This document shows positions 32,225 through 46,900 of a stretch of 64,000 nt of DNA, in pieces. The DNA comes from Tipula vernalis (taxonomy: Eukaryota > Arthropoda > Insecta > Diptera > Tipulidae). Every line of letters starts with the position of its first letter. Within the stretch, counting starts at the first letter, position 1. The stretch spans positions 54,250,333 to 54,314,332 of the forward strand of contig OY282560.1 in assembly GCA_958295665.1 (NCBI GenBank), given 5' to 3'. The notes beneath the pieces are model-generated. The model saw only the letters and a program-made list of their open reading frames with translations, was not told where the DNA came from and ran no database searches. Both the position numbers and the translations under genes were made by a program.

Positions 32225-34713
32225 ACTTGTGGGCTATAGCACAGTTGATTTTCAATTAAATTGAATTTTCTAAGAAATGTTTAGAAATAATCGAGCAATC
32301 AAAATGAAAATTGTCACAGCAATTACATGTCCCGAAACCTATTGATAGAGGTATCAACCATCGTAATCGGAGCATTTTAGATTTTTGCCGCTCAAAAACT
32401 TGTGGGCTATAGCACAGTTGATTTTCAATAAAATTGAATTTTCCAAGAAATGTTTAGAAATAATCGAGCAATCAAAATGAAAATTGTCACAGCAATTACA
32501 GGTCCCGAAACCTATTGATAGAGGTATCAACCATCGAAATCGGAGCATTTTAGATTTTTGCCGCCCAAAAACTTGTGGGCTATAGCACAGTTGATTTTCA
32601 ATAAAATTGAATTTTCTAAGAAATGTTTAGAAATAATCGAGCAATCAAAATGAAAATTGGCACAGCAATTACAGGTCCCGAAACCTATTGATAGAGGTAT
32701 CAACCATCGAAATCGGAGCATTTTAGATTTTTGCCGCTAAAAACTTGTGGGCTATAGCACAGTTGATTTTCAATAAAATTGAATTTTCTAAGAAATGTTT
32801 AGAAATAATCGAGCAATCAAAATGAAAATTGTCACAGCAATTACAGGTCCCGAAACCTATTGATAGAGGTATCAACCATCGTAGTCGGAGCATTTTAGAT
32901 TTTTGCCGCCCAAAAACTTGTGGGCTATAGCACAGTTAATTTTCAATAAAATTGAATATTCTAAGAAATGTTTAGAAATAATCGAGCAATCAAAATGAAA
33001 ATTGTCACAGCAATTACAGGTCCCGAAACCTATTGATAGAGGTATCAACCATCGTAATCGGAGCATTTTAGATTTTTGCCGCACAAAAACTTGTGGGCTA
33101 TAGCACAGTTAATTTTCAATAAAATTGAATTTTCTAAGCAATGTTTAGAAATAATCGAGCAATCAAAATGCAAATAGTCACAGCAATTACATGTCCCGAA
33201 ACCTATTGATAGAGGTATCAACCATCGTAATCGGAGCATTTTAGATTTTTGCCGCTCAAAAACTTGTGGGCTATAGCACAGTTGATTTTCAATAAAATTG
33301 AATTTTCTAAGAAATGTTTAGAAATAATCGAGCAATCAAAATGAAAATTGTCACAGCAATTACAGGTCCCGAAACCTATTGATAGAGGTATCAACCATCG
33401 AAATCGGAGCATTTTAGATTTTTGCCGCTAAAAACTTGTGGGCTATAGCACAGTTGATTTTCAATAAAATTGAATTTTCTAAGAAATGTTTAGAAATAAT
33501 CGAGCAATCAAAATGAAAATTGTCACAGCAATTACAGGTCCCGAAACCTATTGATAGAGGTATCAACCATCGAAATCGGAGCATTTTAGATTTTTGCCGC
33601 TAAAAACTTGTGGGCTATAGCACAGTTGATTTTCAATAAAATTGAATTTTCTAAGAAATGTTTAGAAATAATCGAGCAATCAAAATGAAAATTGTCACAG
33701 CAATTACAGGTCCCGAAACCTATTGATAGAGGTATCAACCATCGAAATCGGAGCATTTTAGATTTTTGCCGCTAAAAACTTGTGGGCTATAGCACAGTTG
33801 ATTTTCAATTAAATTGAATTTTCTAAGAAATGTTTAGAAATAATCGAGCAATCAAAATGAAAATTGTCACAGCAATTACATGTCCCGAAACCTATTGATA
33901 GAGGTATCAACCATCGTAATCGGAGCATTTTAGATTTTTGCCGCTCAAAAACTTGTGGGCTATAGCACAGTTGATTTTCAATAAAATTGAATTTTCCAAG
34001 AAATGTTTAGAAATAATCGAGCAATCAAAATGAAAATTGTCACAGCAATTACAGGTCCCGAAACCTATTGATAGAGGTATCAACCATCGAAATCGGAGCA
34101 TTTTAGATTTTTGCCGCCCAAAAACTTGTGGGCTATAGCACAGTTGATTTTCAATAAAATTGAATTTTCTAAGAAATGTTTAGAAATAATCGAGCAATCA
34201 AAATGAAAATTGTCACAGCAATTACAGGTCCCGAAACCTATTGATAGAGGTATCAACCATCGAAATCGGAGCATTTTAGATTTTTGCCGCTAAAAACTTG
34301 TGGGCTATAGCACAGTTGATTTTCAATAAAATTGAATTTTCTAAGAAATGTTTAGAAATAATCGAGCAATCAAAATGAAAATTGTCACAGCAATTACAGG
34401 TCCCGAAACCTATTGATAGAGGTATCAACCATCGTAGTCGGAGCATTTTAGATTTTTGCCGCCCAAAAACTTGTGGGCTATAGCACAGTTAATTTTCAAT
34501 AAAATTGAATATTCTAAGAAATGTTTAGAAATAATCGAGCAATCAAAATGAAAATTGTCACAGCAATTACAGGTCCCGAAACCTATTGATAGAGGTATCA
34601 ACCATCGTAATCGGAGCATTTTAGATTTTTGCCGCACAAAAACTTGTGGGCTATAGCACAGTTGATTTTCAATAAAATTGAATTTTCTAAGCAATGTTTA
34701 GAAATAATCGAGC
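32225..34713. repeat. 1553-bp higher-order repeat (nine monomers)
   Basis: The private change CAATTAAATTG (usual CAATAAAATTG) at 32253 recurs at 33806, exactly 1553 bp on. The downstream monomers at 32354/33907, 32527/34080 and 32872/34425 pair in the same order. Confidence 0.82.
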
Positions 34714-36249
34714 AATCAAAATGCAAATTGTCACAGCAATTACATGTCCCGAAACCTATTGATAGAGGTATTAACCATCGTAATCGGAGCATTTTAGATT
34801 TTTGCCGCCCAAAAACTTGTGGGCTATAGCACAGTTGATTTTCAATAAAATTGAATTTTCTAAGAAACGTTTAGAAATAATCGAGCAATCAAAATGAAAA
34901 TTGTCACAGCAATTACAGGTCCCGAAACCTATTGATAGAGGTATCAACCATCGTAATCGGAGCATTTTAGATTTTTGCCGCACAAAAACTTGTGGGCTAT
35001 AGCACAGTTAATTTTCAATAAAATTGAATTTTCTAAGCAATGTTTAGAAATAATCGAGCAATCAAAATGCAAATTGTCACAGCAATTACATGTCCCGAAA
35101 CCTATTGATAGAGGTATCAACCATCGTAATCGGAGCATTTTAGATTTTTGCCGCCCAAAAACTTGTGGGCTATAGCACAGTTGATTTTCAATAAAATTGA
35201 ATTTTCTAAGAAACGTTTAGAAATAATCGAGCAATCAAAATGAAAATTGTCACAGCAATTACAGGTCCCGAAACCTATTGATAGAGGTATCAACCATCGT
35301 AATCGGAGCATTTTAGATTTTTGCCGCACAAAAACTTGTGGGCTATAGCACAGTTAATTTTCAATAAAATTGAATTTTCTAAGCAATGTTTAGAAATAAT
35401 CGAGCAATCAAAATGCAAATTGTCACAGCAATTACATGTCCCGAAACCTATTGATAGAGGTATCAACCATCGTAATCGGAGCATTTTAGATTTTTGCCGC
35501 TCAAAAACTTGTGGGCTATAGCACAGTTGATTTTCAATAAAATTGAATTTTCTAAGAAATGTTTAGAAATAATCGAGCAATCAAAATGAAAATTGTCACA
35601 GCAATTACAGGTCCCGAAACCTATTGATAGAGGTATCAACCATCGAAATCGGAGCATTTTAGATTTTTGCCGCTAAAAACTTGTGGGCTATAGCACAGTT
35701 GATTTTCAATAAAATTGAATTTTCTAAGAAATGTTTAGAAATAATCGAGCAATCAAAATGAAAATTGTCACAGCAATTACAGGTCCCGAAACCTATTGAT
35801 AGAGGTATCAACCATCGTAATCGGAGCATTTTAGATTTTTGCCGCCCAAAAACTTGTGGGCTATAGCACAGTTAATTTTCAATAAAATTGAATATTCTAA
35901 GAAATGTTTAGAAATAATCGAGCAATCAAAATGAAAATTGTCACAGCAATTACAGGTCCCGAAACCTATTGATAGAGGTATCAACCATCGTAATCGGAGC
36001 ATTTTAGATTTTTGCCGCACAAAAACTTGTGGGCTATAGCACAGTTGATTTTCAATAAAATTGAATTTTCTAAGCAATGTTTAGAAATAATCGAGCAATC
36101 AAAATGCAAATTGTCACAGCAATTACATGTCCCGAAACCTATTGATAGAGGTATCAACCATCGTAATCGGAGCATTTTAGATTTTTGCCGCCCAAAAACT
36201 TGTGGGCTATAGCACAGTTGATTTTCAATAAAATTGAATTTTCTAAGAA

Positions 36250-37040
36250 ACGTTTAGAAATAATCGAGCAATCAAAATGAAAATTGTCACAGCAATTACA
36301 GGTCCCGAAACCTATTGATAGAGGTATCAACCATCGTAATCGGAGCATTTTAGATTTTTGCCGCTAAAAACTTGTGGGCTATAGCACAGTTGATTTTCAA
36401 TAAAATTGAATTTTCTAAGAAATGTTTAGAAATAATCGAGCAATCAAAATGAAAATTGTCACAGCAATTACAGGTCCCGAAACCTATTGATAGAGGTATC
36501 AACCATCGTAATCGGAGCATTTTAGATTTTTGCCGCCCAAAAACTTGTGGGCTATAGCACAGTTAATTTTCAATAAAATTGAATATTCTAAGAAATGTTT
36601 AGAAATAATCGAGCAATCAAAATGAAAATTGTCACAGCAATTACAGGTCCCGAAACCTATTGATAGAGGTATCAACCATCGTAATCGGAGCATTTTAGAT
36701 TTTTGCCGCACAAAAACTTGTGGGCTATAGCACAGTTAATTTTCAATAAAATTGAATTTTCTAAGCAATGTTTAGAAATAATCGAGCAATCAAAATGCAA
36801 ATTGTCACAGCAATTACATGTCCCGAAACCTATTGATAGAGGTATCAACCATCGTAATCGGAGCATTTTAGATTTTTGCCGCCCAAAAACTTGTGGGCTA
36901 TAGCACAGTTGATTTTCAATAAAATTGAATTTTCTAAGAAACGTTTAGAAATAATCGAGCAATCAAAATGAAAATTGTCACAGTAATTACAGGTCCCGAA
37001 ACCTATTGATAGAGGTATCAACCATCGTAATCGGAGCATT
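36250..37040. repeat. Long-range duplicated block, copy 1 (partner at about 55575-56365)
   Basis: The rare change CACAGTAATTAC (usual CACAGCAATTAC) at 36981 recurs at 56306, 19,325 bp away. The preceding monomers at 36499/55824 and 36672/55997 match at the same offset. Confidence 0.75.
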
Positions 37041-39969
37041 TTAGATTTTTGCCGCTAAAAACTTGTGGGCTATAGCACAGTTGATTTTCAATAAAATTGA
37101 ATTTTCTAAGAAATGTTTAGAAATAATCGAGCAATCAAAATGAAAATTGTCACAGCAATTACAGGTCCCGAAACCTATTGATAGAGGTATCAACCATCGA
37201 AATCGGAGCATTTTAGATTTTTGCCGCTAAAAACTTGTGGGCTATAGCACAGTTGATTTTCAATAAAATTGAATTTTCTAAGAAATGTTTAGAAATAATC
37301 GAGCAATCAAAATGAAAATTGTCACAGCAATTACAGGTCCCGAAACCTATTGATAGAGGTATCAACCATCGTAATCGGAGCATTTTAGATTTTTGCCGCC
37401 CAAAAACTTGTGGGCTATAGCACAGTTAATTTTCAATAAAATTGAATATTCTAAGAAATGTTTAGAAATAATCGAGCAATCAAAATGAAAATTGTCACAG
37501 CAATTACAGGTCCCGAAACCTATTGATAGAGGTATCAACCATCGAAATCGGAGCATTTTAGATTTTTGCCGCTAAAAACTTGTGGGCTATAGCACAGTTG
37601 ATTTTCAATAAAATTGAATTTTCTAAGAAATGTTTAGAAATAATCGAGCAATCAAAATGAAAATTGTCACAGCAATTACAGGTCCCGAAACCTATTGATA
37701 GAGGTATCAACCATCGTAATCGGAGCATTTTAGATTTTTGCCGCCCAAAAACTTGTGGGCTATAGCACAGTTAATTTTCAATAAAATTGAATATTCTAAG
37801 AAATGTTTAGAAATAATCGAGCAATCAAAATGAAAATTGTCACAGCAATTACAGGTCCCGAAACCTATTGATAGAGGTATCAACCATCGTAATCGGAGCA
37901 TTTTAGATTTTTGCCGCCCAAAAACTTGTGGGCTATATCACAGTTGATTTTCAATAAAATTGAATTTTCTAAGAAACGTTTAGAAATAATCGAGCAATCA
38001 AAATGAAAATTGTCACAGCAATTACAGGTCCCGAAACCTATTGATAGAGGTATAAACCATCGTAATCGGAGCATTTTAGATTTTTGCCGCTAAAAACTTG
38101 TGGGCTATAGCACAGTTGATTTTCAATAAAATTGAATTTTCTAAGAAATGTTTAGAAATAATCGAGCAATCAAAATGAAAATTGTCACAGCAATTACAGG
38201 TCCCGAAACCTATTGAGGTATCAACCATCGTAATCGGAGCATTTTAGATTTTTGCCGCCCAAAAACTTGTGGGCTATAGCACAGTTAATTTTCAATAAAA
38301 TTGAATTTTCTAAGAAATGTTTAGAAATAATCGAGCAATCAAAATGAAAATTGTCACAGCAATTACAGGTCCCGAAACCTATTGATAGAGGTATCAACCA
38401 TCGTAATCGGAGCATTTTAGATTTTTGCCGCCCAAAAACTTGTGGGCTATAGCACAGTTGATTTTCAATAAAATTGAGTTTTCTAAGAAATGTTTAGAAA
38501 TAATCGAGCAATCAAAATGAAAATTGTCACAGCAATTACAGGTCCCGAAACCTATTGATAGAGGTATCAACCATCGTAATCGGAGCATTTTAGATTTTTG
38601 CCGCCCAAAAACTTGTGGGCTATAGCACAGTTGATTTTCAATAAAATTGAATTTTCTAAGAAACGTTTAGAAATAATCGAGCAATCAAAATGAAAATTGT
38701 CACAGCAATTACAGGTCCCGAAACCTATTGATAGAGGTATCAACCATCGTAATCGGAGCATTTTAGATTTTTGCCACTAAAAACTTGTGGGCTATAGCAC
38801 AGTTGATTTTCAATAAAATTGAATATTCTAAGAAATGTTTAGAAATAATCGAGCAATCAAAATGCAAATTGTCACAGCAATTACATGTCCCGAAACCTAT
38901 TGATAGAGGTATCAACCATCGTAATCGGAGCATTTTAGATTTTTGCCGCCCAAAAACTTGTGGGCTATAGCACAGTTGATTTTCAATAAAATTGAATTTT
39001 CTAAGAAACGTTTAGAAATAATCGAGCAATCAAAATGAAAATTGTCACAGCAATTACAGGTCCCGAAACCTATTGATAGAGGTATCAACCATCGTAATCG
39101 GAGCATTTTAGATTTTTGCCGCTAAAAACTTGTGGGCTATAGCACAGTTGATTTTCAATAAAATTGAATTTTCTAAGAAATGTTTAGAAATAATCGAGCA
39201 ATCAAAATGAAAATTGTCACAGCAATTACAGGTCCCGAAACCTATTGATAGAGGTATCAACCATCGTAATCGGAGCATTTTAGATTTTTGCCGCTAAAAA
39301 CTTGTGGGCTATAGCACAGTTGATTTTCAATAAAATTGAATTTTCTAAGAAATGTTTAGAAATAATCGAGCAATCAAAATGAAAATTGTCACAGCAATTA
39401 CAGGTCCCGAAACCTATTGATAGAGGTATCAACCATCGTAATCGGAGCATTTTAGATTTTTGCCGCCCAAAAACTTGTGGGCTATAGCACAGTTGATTTT
39501 CAATAAAATTGAATTTTCTAAGCAATGTTTAGAAATAATCGAGCAATCAAAATGCAAATTGTCACAGCAATTACATGTCCCGAAACCTATTGATAGAGGT
39601 ATCAACCATCGTAATCGGAGCATTTTAGATTTTTGCCGCCCAAAAACTTGTGGGCTATAGCACAGTTGATTTTCAATAAAATTGAATTTTCTAAGAAACG
39701 TTTAGAAATAATCGAGCAATCAAAATGAAAATTGTCACAGCAATTACAGGTCCCGAAACCTATTGATAGAGGTATCAACCATCGTAATCGGAGCATTTTA
39801 GATTTTTGCCGCTAAAAACTTGTGGGCTATAGCACAGTTGATTTTCAATAAAATTGAATTTTCTAAGAAATGTTTAGAAATAATCGAGCAATCAAAATGA
39901 AAATTGTCACAGCAATTACAGGTCCCGAAACCTATTGATAGAGGTATCAACCATCGAAATCGGAGCATT

Positions 39970-42900
39970 TTAGATTTTTGCCGCTAAAAACTTGTGGGCT
40001 ATAGCACAGTTAATTTTCAATAAAATTGAATTTTCTAAGCAATGTTTAGAAATAATCGAGCAATCAAAATGCAAATTGTCACAGCAATTACATGTCCCGA
40101 AACCTATTGATAGAGGTATCAACCATCGTAATCGGAGCATTTTAGATTTTTGCCGCCCAAAAACTTGTGGGCTATAGCACAGTTGATTTTCAATAAAATT
40201 GAATTTTCTAAGCAATGTTTAGAAATAATCGAGCAATCAAAATGAAAATTGTCACAGCAATTACAGGTCCCGAAACCTATTGATAGAGGTATCAACCATC
40301 GTAATCGGAGCATTTTAGATTTTTGCCGCTAAAAACTTGTGGGCTATAGCACAGTTAATTTTCAATAAAATTGAATTTTCTAAGCAATGTTTAGAAATAA
40401 TCGAGCAATCAAAATGCAAATTGTCACAGCAATTACATGTCCCGAAACCTATTGATAGAGGTATCAACCATCGTAATCGGAGCATTTTAGATTTTTGCCG
40501 CCCAAAAACTTGTGGGCTATAGCACAGTTGATTTTCAATAAAATTGAATTTTCTAAGCAATGTTTAGAAATAATCGAGCAATCAAAATGAAAATTGTCAC
40601 AGCAATTACAGGTCCCGAAACCTATTGATAGAGGTATCAACCATCGTAATCGGAGCATTTTAGATTTTTGCCGCTAAAAACTTGTGGGCTATAGCACAGT
40701 TAATTTTCAATAAAATTGAATTTTCTAAGCAATGTTTAGAAATAATCGAGCAATCAAAATGCAAATTGTCACAGCAATTACATGTCCCGAAACCTATTGA
40801 TAGAGGTATCAACCATCGTAATCGGAGCATTTTAGATTTTTGCCGCCCAAAAACTTGTGGGCTATAGCACAGTTGATTTTCAATAAAATTGAATTTTCTA
40901 AGAAACGTTTAGAAATAATCGAGCAATCAAAATGAAAATTGTCACAGCAATTACAGGTCCCGAAACCTATTGATAGAGGTATCAACCATCGTAATCGGAG
41001 CATTTTAGATTTTTGCCGCTAAAAACTTGTGGGCTATAGCACAGTTGATTTTCAATAAAATTGAATTTTCTAAGAAATGTTTAGAAATAATCGAGCAATC
41101 AAAATGAAAATTGTCACAGCAATTACAGGTCCCGAAACCTATTGATAGAGGTATCAACCATCGAAATCGGAGCATTTTAGATTTTTGCCGCTAAAAACTT
41201 GTGGGCTATAGCACAGTTAATTTTCAATAAAATTGAATTTTCTAAGCAATGTTTAGAAATAATCGAGCAATCAAAATGCAAATTGTCACAGCAATTACAT
41301 GTCCCGAAACCTATTGATAGAGGTATCAACCATCGTAATCGGACCATTTTAGATTTTTGCCGCCCAAAAACTTGTGGGCTATAGCACAGTTGATTTTCAA
41401 TAAAATTGAATTTTCTAAGCAATGTTTAGAAATAATCGAGCAATCAAAATGAAAATTGTCACAGCAATTACAGGTCCCGAAACCTATTGATAGAGGTATC
41501 AACCATCGTAATCGGAGCATTTTAGATTTTTGCCGCTAAAAACTTGTGGGCTATAGCACAGTTAATTTTCAATAAAATTGAATTTTCTAAGCAATGTTTA
41601 GAAATAATCGAGCAATCAAAATGCAAATTGTCACAGCAATTACATGTCCCGAAACCTATTGATAGAGGTATCAACCATCGTAATCGGAGCATTTTAGATT
41701 TTTGCCGCCCAAAAACTTGTGGGCTATAGCACAGTTGATTTTCAATAAAATTGAATTTTCTAAGAAATGTTTAGAAATAATCGAGCAATCAAAATGAAAA
41801 TTGTCACAGCAATTACAGGTCCCGAAACCTATTGATAGAGGTATCAACCATCGAAATCGGAGCATTTTAGATTTTTGCCGCTAAAAACTTGTGGGCTATA
41901 GCACAGTTAATTTTCAATAAAATTGAATTTTCTAAGCAATGTTTAGAAATAATCGAGCAATCAAAATGCAAATTGTCACAGCAATTACATGTCCCGAAAC
42001 CTATTGATAGAGGTATCAACCATCGTAATCGGAGCATTTTAGATTTTTGCCGCCCAAAAACTTGTGGGCTATAGCACAGTTGATTTTCAATAAAATTGAA
42101 TTTTCTAAGCAATGTTTAGAAATAATCGAGCAATCAAAATGCAAATTGTCACAGCAATTACATGTCCCGAAACCTATTGATAGAGGTATCAACCATCGTA
42201 ATCGGAGCATTTTAGATTTTTGCCGCTAAAAACTTGTGGGCTATAGCACAGTTAATTTTCAATAAAATTGAATTTTCTAAGCAATGTTTAGAAATAATCG
42301 AGCAATCAAAATGCAAATTGTCACAGCAATTACATGTCCCGAAACCTATTGATAGAGGTATCAACCATCGTAATCGGAGCATTTTAGATTTTTGCCGCCC
42401 AAAAACTTGTGGGCTATAGCACAGTTGATTTTCAATAAAATTGAATTTTCTAAGCAATGTTTAGAAATAATCGAGCAATCAAAATGAAAATTGTCACAGC
42501 AATTACAGGTCCCGAAACCTATTGATAGAGGTATCAACCATCGTAATCGGAGCATTTTAGATTTTTGCCGCTAAAAACTTGTGGGCTATAGCACAGTTAA
42601 TTTTCAATAAAATTGAATTTTCTAAGCAATGTTTAGAAATAATCGAGCAATCAAAATGCAAATTGTCACAGCAATTACATGTCCCGAAACCTATTGATAG
42701 AGGTATCAACCATCGTAATCGGAGCATTTTAGATTTTTGCCGCCCAAAAACTTGTGGGCTATAGCACAGTTGATTTTCAATAAAATTGAATTTTCTAAGA
42801 AATGTTTAGAAATAATCGAGCAATCAAAATGAAAATTGTCACAGCAATTACAGGTCCCGAAACCTATTGATAGAGGTATCAACCATCGAAATCGGAGCAT

Positions 42901-45900
42901 TTTAGATTTTTGCCGCTAAAAACTTGTGGGCTATAGCACAGTTAATTTTCAATAAAATTGAATTTTCTAAGCAATGTTTAGAAATAATCGAGCAATCAAA
43001 ATGCAAATTGTCACAGCAATTACATGTCCCGAAACCTATTGATAGAGGTATCAACCATCGTAATCGGAGCATTTTAGATTTTTGCCGCCCAAAAACTTGT
43101 GGGCTATAGCACAGTTAATTTTCAATAAAATTGAATTTTCTAAGCAATGTTTAGAAATAATCGAGCAATCAAAATGCAAATTGTCACAGCAATTACATGT
43201 CCCGAAACCTATTGATAGAGGTATCAACCATCGTAATCGGAGCATTTTAGATTTTTGCCGCCCAAAAACTTGTGGGCTATAGCACAGTTGATTTTCAATA
43301 AAATTGAATTTTCTAAGCAATGTTTAGAAATAATCGAGCAATCAAAATGAAAATTGTCACAGCAATTACAGGTCCCGAAACCTATTGATAGAGGTATCAA
43401 CCATCGTAATCGGAGCATTTTAGATTTTTGCCGCTAAAAACTTGTGGGCTATAGCACAGTTAATTTTCAATAAAATTGAATTTTCTAAGCAATGTTTAGA
43501 AATAATCGAGCAATCAAAATGCAAATTGTCACAGCAATTACATGTCCCGAAACCTATTGATAGAGGTATCAACCATCGTAATCGGAGCATTTTAGATTTT
43601 TGCCGCCCAAAAACTTGTGGGCTATAGCACAGTTGATTTTCAATAAAATTGAATTTTCTAAGCAATGTTTAGAAATAATCGAGCAATCAAAATGAAAATT
43701 GTCACAGCAATTACAGGTCCCGAAACCTATTGATAGAGGTATCAACCATCGTAATCGGAGCATTTTAGATTTTTGCCGCTAAAAACTTGTGGGCTATAGC
43801 ACAGTTAATTTTCAATAAAATTGAATTTTCTAAGCAATGTTTAGAAATAATCGAGCAATCAAAATGCAAATTGTCACAGCAATTACATGTCCCGAAACCT
43901 ATTGATAGAGGTATCAACCATCGTAATCGGAGCATTTTAGATTTTTGCCGCCCAAAAACTTGTGGGCTATAGCACAGTTGATTTTCAATAAAATTGAATT
44001 TTCTAAGAAATGTTTAGAAATAATCGAGCAATCAAAATGAAAATTGTCACAGCAATTACAGGTCCCGAAACCTATTGATAGAGGTATCAACCATCGAAAT
44101 CGGAGCATTTTAGATTTTTGCCGCTAAAAACTTGTGGGCTATAGCACAGTTAATTTTCAATAAAATTGAATTTTCTAAGCAATGTTTAGAAATAATCGAG
44201 CAATCAAAATGCAAATTGTCACAGCAATTACATGTCCCGAAACCTATTGATAGAGGTATCAACCATCGTAATCGGAGCATTTTAGATTTTTGCCGCCCAA
44301 AAACTTGTGGGCTATAGCACAGTTGATTTTCAATAAAATTGAATTTTCTAAGCAATGTTTAGAAATAATCGAGCAATCAAAATGAAAATTGTCACAGCAA
44401 TTACAGGTCCCGAAACCTATTGATAGAGGTATCAACCATCGTAATCGGAGCATTTTAGATTTTTGCCGCTAAAAACTTGTGGGCTATAGCACAGTTAATT
44501 TTCAATAAAATTGAATTTTCTAAGCAATGTTTAGAAATAATCGAGCAATCAAAATGCAAATTGTCACAGCAATTACATGTCCCGAAACCTATTGATAGAG
44601 GTATCAACCATCGTAATCGGAGCATTTTAGATTTTTGCCGCCCAAAAACTTGTGGGCTATAGCACAGTTGATTTTCAATAAAATTGAATTTTCTAAGCAA
44701 TGTTTAGAAATAATCGAGCAATCAAAATGAAAATTGTCACAGCAATTACAGGTCCCGAAACCTATTGATAGAGGTATCAACCATCGTAATCGGAGCATTT
44801 TAGATTTTTGCCGCTAAAAACTTGTGGGCTATAGCACAGTTAATTTTCAATAAAATTGAATTTTCTAAGCAATGTTTAGAAATAATCGAGCAATCAAAAT
44901 GCAAATTGTCACAACAATTACATGTCCCGAAACCTATTGATAGAGGTATCAACCATCGTAATCGGAGCATTTTAGATTTTTGCCGCCCAAAAACTTGTGG
45001 GCTATAGCACAGTTGATTTTCAATAAAATTGAATTTTCTAAGAAATGTTTAGAAATAATCGAGCAATCAAAATGAAAATTGTCACAGCAATTACAGGTCC
45101 CGAAACCTATTGATAGAGGTATCAACCATCGAAATCGGAGCATTTTAGATTTTTGCCGCTAAAAACTTGTGGGCTATAGCACAGTTAATTTTCAATAAAA
45201 TTGAATTTTCTAAGCAATGTTTAGAAATAATCGAGCAATCAAAATGCAAATTGTCACAGCAATTACATGTCCCGAAACCTATTGATAGAGGTATCAACCA
45301 TCGTAATCGGAGCATTTTAGATTTTTGCCGCCCAAAAACTTGTGGGCTATAGCACAGTTAATTTTCAATAAAATTGAATTTTCTAAGCAATGTTTAGAAA
45401 TAATCGAGCAATCAAAATGCAAATTGTCACAGCAATTACATGTCCCGAAACCTATTGATAGAGGTATCAACCATCGTAATCGGAGCATTTTAGATTTTTG
45501 CCGCCCAAAAACTTGTGGGCTATAGCACAGTTGATTTTCAATAAAATTGAATTTTCTAAGCAATGTTTAGAAATAATCGAGCAATCAAAATGAAAATTGT
45601 CACAGCAATTACAGGTCCCGAAACCTATTGATAGAGGTATCAACCATCGTAATCGGAGCATTTTAGATTTTTGCCGCTAAAAACTTGTGGGCTATAGCAC
45701 AGTTAATTTTCAATAAAATTGAATTTTCTAAGCAATGTTTAGAAATAATCGAGCAATCAAAATGCAAATTGTCACAGCAATTACAGGTCCCGAAACCTAT
45801 TGATAGAGGTATCAACCATCGTAATCGGAGCATTTTAGATTTTTGCCGCTAAAAACTTGTGGGCTATAGCACAGTTAATTTTCAATAAAATTGAATTTTC

Positions 45901-46900
45901 TAAGCAATGTTTAGAAATAATCGAGCAATCAAAATGCAAATTGTCACAGCAATTACATGTCCCGAAACCTATTGATAGAGGTATCAACCATCGTAATCGG
46001 AGCATTTTAGATTTTTGCCGCCCAAAAACTTGTGGGCTATAGCACAGTTGATTTTCAATAAAATTGAATTTTCTAAGAAACGTTTAGAAATAATCGAGCA
46101 ATCAAAATGAAAATTGTCACAGCAATTACAGGTCCCGAAACCTATTGATAGAGGTATCAACCATCGTAATCGGAGCATTTTAGATTTTTGCCGCTAAAAA
46201 CTTGTGGGCTATAGCACAGTTAATTTTCAATAAAATTGAATTTTCTAAGAAATGTTTAGAAATAATCGAGCAATCAAAATGAAAATTGTCACAGCAATTA
46301 CAGGTCCCGAAACCTATTGATAGAGGTATCAACCATCGAAATCGGAGCATTTTAGATTTTTGCCGCTAAAAACTTGTGGGCTATAGCACAGTTAATTTTC
46401 AATAAAATTGAATTTTCTAAGCAATGTTTAGAAATAATCGAGCAATCAAAATGCAAATTGTCACAGCAATTACATGTCCCGAAACCTATTGATAGAGGTA
46501 TCAACCATCGTAATCGGAGCATTTTAGATTTTTGCCGCCCAAAAACTTGTGGGCTATAGCACAGTTGATTTTCAATAAAATTGAATTTTCTAAGCAATGT
46601 TTAGAAATAATCGAGCAATCAAAATGAAAATTGTCACAGCAATTACAGGTCCCGAAACCTATTGATAGAGGTATCAACCATCGTAATCGGAGCATTTTAG
46701 ATTTTTGCCGCTAAAAACTTGTGGGCTATAGCACAGTTAATTTTCAATAAAATTGAATTTTCTAAGCAATGTTTAGAAATAATCGAGCAATCAAAATGCA
46801 AATTGTCACAGCAATTACATGTCCCGAAACCTATTGATAGAGGTATCAACCATCGTAATCGGAGCATTTTAGATTTTTGCCGCCCAAAAACTTGTGGGCT
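39970..46900. repeat. Dimeric (345-bp) higher-order zone
   Basis: A 172-bp form (GCTAAAAAC, then AAGCAATG) alternates with a 173-bp form (GCCCAAAAAC). Equivalent points fall at 39992, 40337, 40682; 41544, 41889, 42234, 42579, 42924; and 43787, 44132, 44477, 44822, 45167, all 345 bp apart, with occasional single-monomer slips (517 or 518 bp). Elsewhere in the window alternation is less regular. Confidence 0.85.
41671..46156. repeat. 2243-bp higher-order repeat built on the dimer (13 monomers)
   Basis: CGAAATCGG monomers at 41671, 42706, 43914 and 44949 form two interleaved pairs 2243 bp apart. Consecutive 173-bp units starting at 43051 and 45294 also pair at 2243 bp. Two units lie in tandem over the dimeric background. 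Confidence 0.75.
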
